From the NCBI GenBank assembly GCA_021791535.1, contig JAJYWI010000002.1:1-34818 (forward strand): a stretch of 34,818 nucleotides of DNA, in the 5' to 3' direction. This DNA is from Microcaldota archaeon. Its GTDB lineage: Archaea > Micrarchaeota > Micrarchaeia > Micrarchaeales > Micrarchaeaceae. The first letter of the stretch is position 1. Each line of letters starts with the position of its first letter. The notes beneath the pieces are model-generated. The model was not told where the DNA came from, ran no database searches, and saw nothing but the letters and a program-made list of their open reading frames with translations. Positions 9,596-18,442 of this stretch are shown in pieces. The position numbers were made by a program, and so were the translations under genes.

Positions 9596-10050
9596 AACGA
9601 ACTGCCGTACATTGCCAGCGCCTTCAGGGCGATGCTCCTCGCATCCGGCAGCGTATCCAGCTCTTTTATCTCATCCGCGGTAAACCACCTTGCTTCATCG
9701 CTTTCCTTTTTGGCGCTTATCGATCCTCCCTTTACTCTTGCGATATAGACAAGGTCAAAGTGTATGTGGTGGCTCCCCGTCTTGTATTGAATGTCTTCGT
9801 AGACTATGGTGAATGGCGTGCCGATCGTATGCGCTGCGACATCCTTGTGCTTGATGGGATCGTCATAAAGCAGCTCTACATCTAGCCCTGTCTCCTCCTT
9901 CGTCTCGCGGCGTGCGGCTTCATCCGGGAATTCGCCTTCCTCAACATGGCCTCCCGGCGGCAGCCACGCTCCAATCTTGGAGTGGTTGAGCAGGAGCAAC
10001 TTGCCTTTATCTATCACCAGGCAGGCTGCAACTATGCACCTCTTTGTCAT
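9592..10050 (-). CDS. NUDIX hydrolase
   Basis: Nudix box [24 protein letters not shown]. Confidence 0.9.
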   Translation of the reverse strand: MTKRCIVAACLVIDKGKLLLLNHSKIGAWLPPGGHVEEGEFPDEAARRETKEETGLDVELLYDDPIKHKDVAAHTIGTPFTIVYEDIQYKTGSHHIHFDLVYIARVKGGSISAKKESDEARWFTADEIKELDTLPDARSIALKALAMYGSSL

Positions 10051-10054
10051 ATAA

Positions 10055-10714
10055 TCACATGCTCTTCATTACACCGTTTCTGGGGCATAAATCATTCAAT
10101 GCGCATTTGCTGCACATCGGGACAGGCGCTTTGCACACCGCCCTGCCGTGGAACTTTATCACGTACGCGATCTTGCCCCAATCCTTCTTGTCTACAAGTT
10201 TCATAAGGTCCGCCTCTATCGCATCAGGCTTCTGGCTCGCGGTGAGGCCAAGCCTGTATGAAACGCGGACCACATGCGTGTCTGCCGGTATGCCCTCAGC
10301 AATGCCGAACGCATTTATCAGTATCGTGTTTGCTGACTTTCTTCCTATGCCTGGCAGCTCGACAAGCTTGTCGAGGTCGCTTGGGACCTTGCCGTTGTAC
10401 TTAATCTCCAGCTCCTTGCACGCGTTTATTATGCTCTTCACCTTGTTGGCGGCGAAGAGTATGCCGTGTATGTGCTTGAGGATGTCTTCCGGCTTAGCTG
10501 ATGCGTAGTCCTTCGCAGTTCTATAGTGCTTGAATATCTCCTTGGTGCACGCGTTTACAGTCTCGTCCTTCGACCTTGCAGCGAGGATTATCGCGACCAT
10601 CATTTCGAGAGGATTAGAGAAGTTGAGTATCTCCTTAGCATTAGGATATTCCTTCTTCAGGACGCCTATCGCTTTCTGGGCGCTCGCCATGTCAAGAAGC
10701 TTCGCCCCGGCCAT
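10055..10714 (-). CDS. nth: Endonuclease III
   Basis: Hh[14 protein letters not shown]...[14 protein letters not shown] and FeS loop C-x6-C-x2-C-x5-C ([17 protein letters not shown]). Confidence 0.93.
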   Translation of the reverse strand: MAGAKLLDMASAQKAIGVLKKEYPNAKEILNFSNPLEMMVAIILAARSKDETVNACTKEIFKHYRTAKDYASAKPEDILKHIHGILFAANKVKSIINACKELEIKYNGKVPSDLDKLVELPGIGRKSANTILINAFGIAEGIPADTHVVRVSYRLGLTASQKPDAIEADLMKLVDKKDWGKIAYVIKFHGRAVCKAPVPMCSKCALNDLCPRNGVMKSM

Positions 10715-10764
10715 AAGGCTATTAGGGGTTATAAATATTAAGCAATATCTTACTTAGCGATAGG

Positions 10765-11409
10765 ATGGGTGGAGCCGAAAAAAGCATTGCATTAGTGCTG
10801 CGCAGGCTGAAGAGGAGGTATCCTGACGAGATGCGCACTTCGCTCAGCCATTCTAACCCGTGGGAGCTACTGGTCGCGACGATTCTTTCTGCTCAAACGA
10901 CTGACGCGCAGGTAGACAGGGTAACACCGAGGCTGTTCAAGAGGTACCCGAATCCCAATAGCATTGCAAGACTGAGGCCCTCGCAGCTATACCCGTATAC
11001 AAGGAGCGTAAACATCTACAGGAACAAGTCAAGGAACATCATTAAGGCGGCCAGGATGATCCAGGAGGATTTTAGCGGCAAAGTCCCCGATACTCTGGAG
11101 AAGTTAACGATGCTTCCTGGCGTTGGCAGAAAGACGGCAAACGTGGTGATGGCGAATGCATTCGGCAAGAGCGAGGGCATAGCGATAGACACCCATTGCA
11201 TAACCGTGGCAAACAGGCTCTTCTTATATAGGACGAAAGACGCGAAGAGGATAGAGGAGCGCATGATGAGGGTGGTGCCGAAAGGCGACTGGGGCAACGT
11301 GACCCATCTTTTCATAGCGCTCGGCAGGGATGTGTGCACAGCAAGGAATAAGTATTGTGAAAGATGTATTTTGAATGATGTCTGCCCTTCAAGCGCGGTG
11401 AAGAAATGA
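10765..11409 (+). CDS. nth: Endonuclease III, second paralogue
   Basis: LPGVGRKTANVVMANAFG...IDTHCITVANRL and CTARNKYCERCILNDVC FeS loop. Confidence 0.93.
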   Translation: MGGAEKSIALVLRRLKRRYPDEMRTSLSHSNPWELLVATILSAQTTDAQVDRVTPRLFKRYPNPNSIARLRPSQLYPYTRSVNIYRNKSRNIIKAARMIQEDFSGKVPDTLEKLTMLPGVGRKTANVVMANAFGKSEGIAIDTHCITVANRLFLYRTKDAKRIEERMMRVVPKGDWGNVTHLFIALGRDVCTARNKYCERCILNDVCPSSAVKK

Positions 11410-11828
11410 AGAAGGTATTATTTATTTGTAAGATGAATGCAGGAAGGAGCCAGATTGCGGAGGGTTTCCTTGAAAATCTAACTAAGAAGTATAAAGCACT
11501 AAGCGCTGGTGTGGATGTTGCAAGAGAAGGTAAAGATGGGAAGCCGCTTCCAAGTATAGTACTTGAAGTAATGCAGGAACTTGGCTATGACTTGTCAAAT
11601 CATAGAAGGAAACAGGTAACTCCGGAAATGATAAAAGAAGCAGGTAGGGTTATTATTATTCTTCAAAAACCCGAAATAGAGAACTATGTCCCTGACTACA
11701 TTAAAAACTCCCCAAAGGCGGAATATTGGGATATAGAGGATATGGCCGGAAGGGACAAAGACTTCTTTATAGAAAAGAGAAATGAAATAAGAAAATGCGT
11801 CGAAGCTCTAATAAAAGGCTCAGGGTGA
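11406..11828 (+). CDS. Low-molecular-weight protein tyrosine phosphatase / ArsC-fold protein
   Basis: P-loop CKMNAGRS (CX5R); WDIEDMAG C-terminal region; ATGA overlap with nth. Confidence 0.8.
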   Translation: MKKVLFICKMNAGRSQIAEGFLENLTKKYKALSAGVDVAREGKDGKPLPSIVLEVMQELGYDLSNHRRKQVTPEMIKEAGRVIIILQKPEIENYVPDYIKNSPKAEYWDIEDMAGRDKDFFIEKRNEIRKCVEALIKGSG

Positions 11829-11831
11829 ATA

Positions 11832-12497
11832 ATGTTAGCAGCACTGTACAGCGGTGGCAAGGACTCGACCCTTGCGATCCACAGGATGCACGGCATTGGG
11901 AAGGACGTTGAGCTGCTCATATCTCTGATATCGAAGAACAGCTTCAGCTACATGTTGCAGAGGGTGAATGTGGAATGGTCGAGATTGCAGGCTGAAGCGA
12001 TGGACATAAAACAGGTATTCTGGGATACTGAAGGGATCAAGGAGAAGGAGCTTGAGGACATAGAGAATGCGCTGAGGGAGAATGGAGTTACGGAGCTGGT
12101 GACTGGTGCAGTAGCAAGCTCCTACCAGAGGGACAGGATAAACAGGATATGTGGGAGGCTGGGCATAAAGCACCATGCTCCGCTATGGGGCATGGACCCG
12201 GTGAAGGAGCTTGATGAGCTTTCTGCTAACTTCAACGTGATAATAACCCAGGTTGCTGCTGAGGGCTTTGACGAGAGCCTGCTGGGCGCCAGGCTGGACG
12301 GCAGCATGATAGAGCGCCTCAAGGTGATAAACCAGAAGTATCGTGTCAACATGTCATTCGAGGGCGGAGAGGCTGAATCGTATGTGCTCGACGCGCCTCT
12401 CTTCAGGAAAAGGATAGAGATTAAAAAGGCGAGAAAGGAATTAGAAGGTACGGTAGGAAGATACATAATAGATGACGCTGTACTTGTAAGGAAATAG
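11832..12497 (+). CDS. Dph6-like diphthine-ammonia ligase / ATP-PPase (DUF71)
   Basis: ALYSGGKDSTLAIHRM PP-loop; GAVASSYQRDRINRICGRLGI; LWGMDPVKELDEL; NMSFEGGEAESYVLDAPLF. Confidence 0.9.
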   Translation: MLAALYSGGKDSTLAIHRMHGIGKDVELLISLISKNSFSYMLQRVNVEWSRLQAEAMDIKQVFWDTEGIKEKELEDIENALRENGVTELVTGAVASSYQRDRINRICGRLGIKHHAPLWGMDPVKELDELSANFNVIITQVAAEGFDESLLGARLDGSMIERLKVINQKYRVNMSFEGGEAESYVLDAPLFRKRIEIKKARKELEGTVGRYIIDDAVLVRK

Positions 12498-12572
12498 GGG
12501 CCTGTCGTCCAACGGTCAAGACGCTAGCCTTACACGCTTGAGACTGGAGTTCGACTCTCCACAGGCCCACCA
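12498..12572 (+). tRNA. tRNA-Val (TAC) with encoded CCA
   Basis: GGGCCTG...CTTACAC loop...TGGAGTTCGACTCTCCA-CAGGCCC-A-CCA; acceptor perfectly paired; starts right after the Dph6 TAG. Confidence 0.88.
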
Positions 12573-12586
12573 TCCAAGGGAGTACA

Positions 12587-13097
12587 ATGATAAACTTCAA
12601 ATGCAAGAAATTCTACATAGAAACAAAGAGAGTGAAACTGCCGAACGGGCAGGCGGGTGAGTTCAGCACCCTGATTAAGAGGCATGGGTCAAACGTAATA
12701 CCGATTATGGGCGACGGCACTATCCTATTGGCGTTGCAGTACAGGCCTTCTGTAAAAAAAATGGGTGTATCAGCTTACAGGGGGGAAGGTGGAGGTGGAC
12801 GAGACACCAAAGCAGAATGCAATGAAGGAACTTGAGGAAGAACTAGGATACAAGGCGAAGACAATGAAACTTATAGGAAAATTCTATTCTGCGCCGCACA
12901 TCAGCAATGACCTGCAGTACATCTTCCTCGCCACAGGGCTTAAGAAAATCAGAAAGCGCCTCGAGTATGGAGAGAACATAAGAACAAGACGCATGTAGAT
13001 TGAAACCGCGCTAAGGATGGTATACGGAGGAAAAATAGAGGGCGGGATTACTGCGGCTGCACTGTTGATGCTACCGAGCTATTTAAGAAACAGGTGA
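12587..13097 (+). pseudogene. NUDIX hydrolase pseudogene (ADP-ribose pyrophosphatase-like): frameshift at A8 tract plus in-frame TAG
   Basis: Frame 1 ...ILLALQYRPSVKK | frame 2 (W)VYQLTGGKVEVDETPKQNAMKELEEELGY...TRRM* | same frame after TAG: IETALRMVYGGKIEGGITAAALLMLPSYLRNR*. Confidence 0.75.
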
Positions 13098-13107
13098 AGT
13101 AGTGTTA

Positions 13108-13908
13108 TCAGACCTCTATCCTTTGCAGATCCTCAGATATAATCAGTTCACCCTTGAAGTTCTGCCTTACGGCTTCGGTTATGGCTTCCTCGCTATCGTT
13201 ATCGAACATGTGTACCAGCACTAGTTTTTTTACCCCAGACTTGGCTGCGACCAACCCGCATTCGAACGCAGAAAGGTGGTTGGGCCTGGGCCCGGCTTTG
13301 TACATCCATACTGGTACCGACATCTCAAAAAGACCGACATCCGCATTCCGTGCCAGCTTTACAAATCTTTCGTCATAACCGCAATCCCCTGTGTAGACTA
13401 TGCTTTTCCCATCGGCTTCCACCCTGAATGCGGAGGCGCTCCAGTACTGCGGAACGTGGGTTACCTCCGTGCCCTTTATCACCACATCGTCAAAGGTCCT
13501 CTCGTTGTCCTGATATTCCGCTATCTTTATCTCGTACGGTTCGGCCCTCTCGGGGAACATTATTTTCCTTAGGGCTTCATAATGGTCGGTAAACCCTTTG
13601 TAGCCGTGCAGGTAAAGGGGCTTTGTTCTCCTACGCTCTTGCCATCCTTCGCCACTAACGTCATAGCCATCGACAAGCATGCTCTGCATTAGGGGTATGA
13701 GATTCCCAAGGTGATCTCCGTGGGCGTGTGTGATTAATATATGATCTAACTTCTGCACATCCTGGCCTGTTTTGAGTATGTTGACGGGCACGCCTGATCC
13801 TGCATCCAAGAGCAATGATTTACCGGAATTGGTTTTCACCAGGTGTGATGCGCTCCTGCGTTTTTCGCGCATTATGGCAGATCCTGAACCGAGTATTGTT
13901 ATTTCCAT
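13108..13908 (-). CDS. MBL-fold metallohydrolase (RNase Z-like)
   Basis: MEITILGSGSA, LLLDAGSG, ITHAHGDHLGNLIP, YTGDCGYDE, NHLSAFE, LVLVHMF motifs. Confidence 0.88.
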   Translation of the reverse strand: MEITILGSGSAIMREKRRSASHLVKTNSGKSLLLDAGSGVPVNILKTGQDVQKLDHILITHAHGDHLGNLIPLMQSMLVDGYDVSGEGWQERRRTKPLYLHGYKGFTDHYEALRKIMFPERAEPYEIKIAEYQDNERTFDDVVIKGTEVTHVPQYWSASAFRVEADGKSIVYTGDCGYDERFVKLARNADVGLFEMSVPVWMYKAGPRPNHLSAFECGLVAAKSGVKKLVLVHMFDNDSEEAITEAVRQNFKGELIISEDLQRIEV

Positions 13909-13928
13909 CAGTACCCATCATCAATACA

Positions 13929-13938
13929 TTTATAAAAA
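13929..13938 (+). promoter_or_regulatory. TATA box of sodN
   Basis: TTTATAAAAA about 30 nt upstream of ATG 13967, consistent with a near-leaderless archaeal promoter. Confidence 0.5.
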
Positions 13939-13966
13939 TGCTTTGCCAAAATACTACCGTGGTGGG

Positions 13967-14461
13967 ATGTACGGAATAATGGAGGCTCTAGACAATGTGC
14001 TACATTTCGAGACTGCCGAGGCGCACTGCGACATACCATGCGGGATATATGATCCTCACCTAGCGCAGGTTGCAGCCCATACCGTTGTCAGGATGGACAT
14101 GCTGATCGCTGACCTGGCGAAAAGCAACGACATGACACCGGATGGGAGGAACAAGATGATCAGGTATACGATGATAAAGGAGCAGCATGCCGAGCTCTGC
14201 AAGCACGAGGTGCGCATCATATGGGGGGACTATTTCAAGCCAGAGCATGCGCAAGCAAACCCTGAGCTGCACACGCTAGTGTGGGATATCATGAAGGCGG
14301 CGTCGAAGGCGAAGCAGGGCACGAGCATGGCTGATGCGGAGGCGCTGCTCGAAAAGGTAAACCGTTTCGCTGAGATATTCTGGAAGACCAAGAACATACA
14401 GACAGCGAGGGTGAAGGCGCCGTACCCCACTGAAAAGGACATTGTGGTGCCGAAGCTATAG
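13967..14461 (+). CDS. sodN: Nickel-containing superoxide dismutase precursor (start 13967, or ATG 13979)
   Basis: Nickel hook HCDIPCGIYDP after a short leader MYGIMEALDNVLHFETAEA; remainder matches the four-helix NiSOD pattern (KNDMTPDGRNKMIRYTMIKEQHAELCKHEVRIIWGDYFKPEH). Confidence 0.92.
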   Translation: MYGIMEALDNVLHFETAEAHCDIPCGIYDPHLAQVAAHTVVRMDMLIADLAKSNDMTPDGRNKMIRYTMIKEQHAELCKHEVRIIWGDYFKPEHAQANPELHTLVWDIMKAASKAKQGTSMADAEALLEKVNRFAEIFWKTKNIQTARVKAPYPTEKDIVVPKL

Positions 14462-14462
14462 C

Positions 14463-14759
14463 ATGCCGGTAAAGATATTCAGGGTAAGGGATAGCAGCAT
14501 GAGGCCGTCGCTGAGCGACGGCGACTACGTTGTCGTCAGCCTGCTCCATTACATTTTCTCGCACCCGAAACCAAGGGATATGGTGGTACTCAAGCACCCG
14601 AAAAAGGACCTTTTCATAGTGAAGCGCATCGAGCGGGAGACTCCGTACGGCTATTTCGTCCTTGGCGACAATACGACCCTGAGCGAGGACAGCAGGGCTT
14701 TCGACACCGTTGATAAGAGCTCTATAGTCGGGAAGGTAATCTCAGTAATCAGGCGCTAG
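14463..14759 (+). CDS. sodX: S26 signal-peptidase-like NiSOD maturation protease
   Basis: VRDSSMRPSLSDGDYVVV (Ser) ... LFIVKRI (Lys) ... GYFVLGDNTTLSEDSR; 1 nt after sodN. Confidence 0.88.
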   Translation: MPVKIFRVRDSSMRPSLSDGDYVVVSLLHYIFSHPKPRDMVVLKHPKKDLFIVKRIERETPYGYFVLGDNTTLSEDSRAFDTVDKSSIVGKVISVIRR

Positions 14760-14793
14760 CGCTGTTTTTTATTCCTTAATTTGATATAGTATT

Positions 14794-15564
14794 GTGCAGA
14801 GCGCAGATGACGTGCTGGACAGTTTCGCCGGCATGATAACCAGGGAGCAGGCATCCGCCATAGCTAACGGCGGCGACCTGCAGTCCAATTCTGACAGGTG
14901 CATAAGCGTTGAGGGGGTCCTTGAGTTCATCAAGGCTGTGCGCGGCGCAAAGGAGAGCGCTGACGCTGCAAAGATCTACACGGTCAATCTAGAAGACATC
15001 GTGTACAGGATATTCAACGAGGTAGGGGATTCATCTAGGAGGACGGTCACACTGGGCCGCGAAGGCAGCACGATAAACATCGCCGTATCTGACAGGCTCT
15101 CCTCGGCCATCGACGAGCGCGGCTTCGAGCGCGGCGACCTTGTGTCTGTGATAGGCGCATCGCTCGACATACTCAGGGAGAGGCTTGTCGGCACCAAAAG
15201 CACCACGATCGTAAGGATGCGCAGGTCGCGCTCTGGGGTTACCGACTTCTCAACGCTTAAGGACGGCGACAGGAACATAGACATCATAGGGAGGGTGGCC
15301 GAGCTAGGCCAGCTCCGCAGCGTAAGCAGGCTTGGCGGCGGCAGCGTCGCAGCTGCAGACTGCAGGATCAGCGGCCGGGAAGGATCCGCGGAAGTCACGC
15401 TTTGGGGATCAAACGCGCTGCTCACCAGGAACATGCATGTCGGCGATTTCATAAAGATAGAGTTCTGCAGCGTGCGCAGCACCGAGCCGAAGCTGCAGGT
15501 AAACGCCAACGAGCTCTCCAGGGTACTGATACACAGAGACCTCTCTGCCAGGTTCACTGGCTAG
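14794..15564 (+). CDS. OB-fold ssDNA-binding / RPA-like protein
   Basis: DRNIDIIGRVAELGQLRSV...GGSVAAADCRISGREGSAEVTLWGSNALLTRNMHVGDFIKIEFC; GTG start. Confidence 0.7.
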   Translation: MQSADDVLDSFAGMITREQASAIANGGDLQSNSDRCISVEGVLEFIKAVRGAKESADAAKIYTVNLEDIVYRIFNEVGDSSRRTVTLGREGSTINIAVSDRLSSAIDERGFERGDLVSVIGASLDILRERLVGTKSTTIVRMRRSRSGVTDFSTLKDGDRNIDIIGRVAELGQLRSVSRLGGGSVAAADCRISGREGSAEVTLWGSNALLTRNMHVGDFIKIEFCSVRSTEPKLQVNANELSRVLIHRDLSARFTG

Positions 15565-18326
15565 CGCTCCCCATACTTGGAATAGAACGAGAGGTATTGC
15601 GAGACTACGTCCTCAGGCGCTGAGGGCTTTACCTTCTGTATCACAGCCATTAGATCCGCCTCCTCTATCTTCACCTCCTTGCCCTCCTTCACAGTCCTGT
15701 CCAGCATCATGGTCTTGACCTCCCTGCAGACATGGTAGATGTCAGCGCCGGTAAACCCTGTCGTCTCTTCTGCAAGCGCATCGTAATCGATGCTGCCCAC
15801 AGGCACCCCTTTCAGGAATAGCTTGAACATCTGCGCCCTCTGGCTCTTGGATGGCGGCTTGACGAACACAAGCTTGTCTAGCCTGCCAGGCCTTAAGGCA
15901 GCCGCGTCTATCGCATCAGGCCTGTTCGTCGTGCCTATCACCACAACGTTGCCCATTTCGCTTATCCCGTCAAGCTCCCTGAGCATCTCGCTGGTTATCT
16001 GCGCGGAGTACTCGCTTGCCATTCCCCTCTTGAGCAGCATCTCCTCGACCTCATCGAGCAGTATTATGGACGGGGCGTTCTCCTTGGCTCTATTGAACAC
16101 CTCCTTTATCGTTGCTGTAGCCCTCTCGACCCCCTGGTCAGAGAGTTCTGCTCCGTTGAGCTCGAGCATTGTTATCCCTTCCATCTCGCTCTTTATCGCG
16201 CGCAGCAGCATAGTTTTGCCTGTTCCTGGAGGGCCGAATATCAGTATGCCATTGACGCTCTTTATGCCGTATTTCTTGACCAACTCCGGGTGGACTAGCG
16301 GCGTCTCTATCGCATCCATGATGACCTTCTTCGCATCCTCCAGCCCTATCACCTCTCTCATCGAGGTTGCCGTGCTACTCGCCTCTTCGCCCGTCTGGCC
16401 GTACGCGCTGCGCTCAAAGTCCAGCCTGAACTTCTGGTACTGCTCTATCTGGGCTAGCGACACCGACGGCTTTGTGGCATTTATCCTGTCAATCAGGTCC
16501 TCCTCTGTTATCTGCAGTATAGTGTGCTTTGCTGCGGCCTCCTGCGATACCCTCTGCGCTACTGTCTCGCACAGGACCTTTATGTCTGCGCCTGTGAAGC
16601 GCTCAGTTTCCTCTGCCAGCTTGTCCAAGCTAACGTCGTTAGCCATAGGCAGATGGCGAAGGAAGAGGTCGAATATCTGCACCCTTGCGTTGAAATCTGG
16701 AGGCGGCAGGTATATTATCTTGTCGAACCTGCCAGGCCTCATCATCGCCGGGTCTATCAGGTTGGGAGCGTTCGTGGCTCCTACCATTATGACATTGTTG
16801 GTCTTCTGGAAGCCGTCCATCTCGACCAGAAGCTGCGAGACCGCCTGCCTGGATGCCTCATTCATACCATCACCGCGTCTCTGCGCTATCGAGTCTATCT
16901 CATCGAAGAAGAGGACGCACGGGGCGTTCTTCTTTGCGATGGTGAATATGTTGGATATTGCGCGCTCGGTCTCGCCTGGAAACGACGATATGAGGTTGGG
17001 CGCCTTTACATAGAAGAACCCGGCGTGTATCTCGTTGGCGAGGGCTCTCATCATCAGGGTCTTTCCGGTGCCTGGCGGTCCGAAGAACAGTATGCCTTTC
17101 GCAGGCTTAACGTTATACGCCTTGGATATCGCACGCTCCTCGATCGGGGCCAGCACAGCTTCGGTCAACTCCCGCTTTGTGGCGGCGTAGTTGGCTATGT
17201 TATCGAACGTCTCGTTGACGTTGCCGGCCTCTAGGTCCTCGAATGCCTCGCCGAACTTCATCCTTAGGTCCTGCTTCCTTATTTCGAGTGATTTTGTCAC
17301 ATTCACGCCGCTGGACTCCAGCAGGTAGACAGATAGTAGCGCGGCGGCAAAGCTTACAGCCAGTAGGTAATAGGGCAACGACAGTTTTGCTGCGTACGCA
17401 AGCGCTATCGCTATTATCGGGTATCCGAGCCCTATTATGCTGGCGTGGGTCCCCTTGTACTTTGACCTGCTTGCGACCGCAACGCCATCTATGCCGAACA
17501 CGATTATAGCTAGTATTACCATCTGCGCGAGGTAGTACTGCGGCATAATCCCGAGGGTGGCTACGATAGACCCTGCTATTTCAGACGTTGCTGAGATCAC
17601 AGCGCCGCTGGTGAAGAGAGCTGCTGCCTGGCTAGAGCCGTGCACGAACGTCATGACGTTAAGCCCAGGCTTTGACGGGACCACGTACTGGCTGAGCGAT
17701 GCAGGCACAGTTGCAGCATGCGCCGCGGTTGCACTGTATATGATGTATGAGCTGTTCTGCAAACCGGTCACCCCGGATATGAAGACGATTGCGAGTACGA
17801 ACAGGACTGACATTATCACAGCTCGCTTATACCCTATCCTCAGGACACCGATTATCATCAGTGGTATCGTCAGCAGGAGGCCTATCTGGGAGAACGAGAA
17901 CGCTATTATCGCATAGAGGAAAAGCAGCGGCTTGTGGTACATATAGCCGTATATCAGCGAGCCTGCCGCTATCAGAAGGTAGAACCATGCCAGGCCTGGC
18001 GTCTGGTATACCACCATCGGCATCAGAAGTATTATCAGCAGTATAAGGCCAGGGAAGGGTTTCCTAGCAGTAACGAAGAATATCACTGCGGCTAGAGGGA
18101 TCAATATCACAAGCGGATAGAATCTGAGGGCTACCGCAGCGCCGAGGAACGTCAATAAGGCGAGTATCCCGTCAGAGAAGCCTGGCTCGCGTATAAGGCC
18201 TGCGATCCTGTCTGAGAGGCCGTAGAAAACTACGTTATGCATGTGCTTATTCCGCACGCGGGAGATTGCGGCCTTTGCCTCGACATCGTAGTACCTCCTC
18301 TGCCTCGCCTTATTCTGAACTGGCAT
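15561..18326 (-). CDS. Membrane-anchored double AAA+ ATPase, Cdc48/VCP-like
   Basis: Two Walker A ([28 protein letters not shown]), two Walker B (VLFFDEIDS; IILLDEVEE), MRPGRFDK and LRPGRLDK; about 300-aa polytopic hydrophobic N-terminus. Confidence 0.92.
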   Translation of the reverse strand: MPVQNKARQRRYYDVEAKAAISRVRNKHMHNVVFYGLSDRIAGLIREPGFSDGILALLTFLGAAVALRFYPLVILIPLAAVIFFVTARKPFPGLILLIILLMPMVVYQTPGLAWFYLLIAAGSLIYGYMYHKPLLFLYAIIAFSFSQIGLLLTIPLMIIGVLRIGYKRAVIMSVLFVLAIVFISGVTGLQNSSYIIYSATAAHAATVPASLSQYVVPSKPGLNVMTFVHGSSQAAALFTSGAVISATSEIAGSIVATLGIMPQYYLAQMVILAIIVFGIDGVAVASRSKYKGTHASIIGLGYPIIAIALAYAAKLSLPYYLLAVSFAAALLSVYLLESSGVNVTKSLEIRKQDLRMKFGEAFEDLEAGNVNETFDNIANYAATKRELTEAVLAPIEERAISKAYNVKPAKGILFFGPPGTGKTLMMRALANEIHAGFFYVKAPNLISSFPGETERAISNIFTIAKKNAPCVLFFDEIDSIAQRRGDGMNEASRQAVSQLLVEMDGFQKTNNVIMVGATNAPNLIDPAMMRPGRFDKIIYLPPPDFNARVQIFDLFLRHLPMANDVSLDKLAEETERFTGADIKVLCETVAQRVSQEAAAKHTILQITEEDLIDRINATKPSVSLAQIEQYQKFRLDFERSAYGQTGEEASSTATSMREVIGLEDAKKVIMDAIETPLVHPELVKKYGIKSVNGILIFGPPGTGKTMLLRAIKSEMEGITMLELNGAELSDQGVERATATIKEVFNRAKENAPSIILLDEVEEMLLKRGMASEYSAQITSEMLRELDGISEMGNVVVIGTTNRPDAIDAAALRPGRLDKLVFVKPPSKSQRAQMFKLFLKGVPVGSIDYDALAEETTGFTGADIYHVCREVKTMMLDRTVKEGKEVKIEEADLMAVIQKVKPSAPEDVVSQYLSFYSKYGER

Positions 18327-18442
18327 ATTAACAGACCACCCTACCCAGGGTAATATACGCGCCTCTCATTTTTATACATTCAGTGGTCATCTCTCTATAA
18401 ACAAAGGCAATTTATTAATATTGCGGAGCTTAAATCATATTG

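Noticed and set aside
12996-12998. Amber codon in the NUDIX gene as a pyrrolysine site
   Set aside because: The gene is also frameshifted and no Pyl machinery is visible; pseudogenisation is simpler
13772-13966. 65-aa N-terminal extension of SodN in the ORF track
   Set aside because: Overlaps the divergent MBL gene and the TATA box; NiSOD leaders are short and ATG 13967/13979 fit
15790-17013. 407-aa plus-strand ORF antisense to the AAA+ ATPase
   Set aside because: Low-complexity Ser/Leu/Ile translation that mirrors the AAA coding strand; shadow ORF of a well-supported gene
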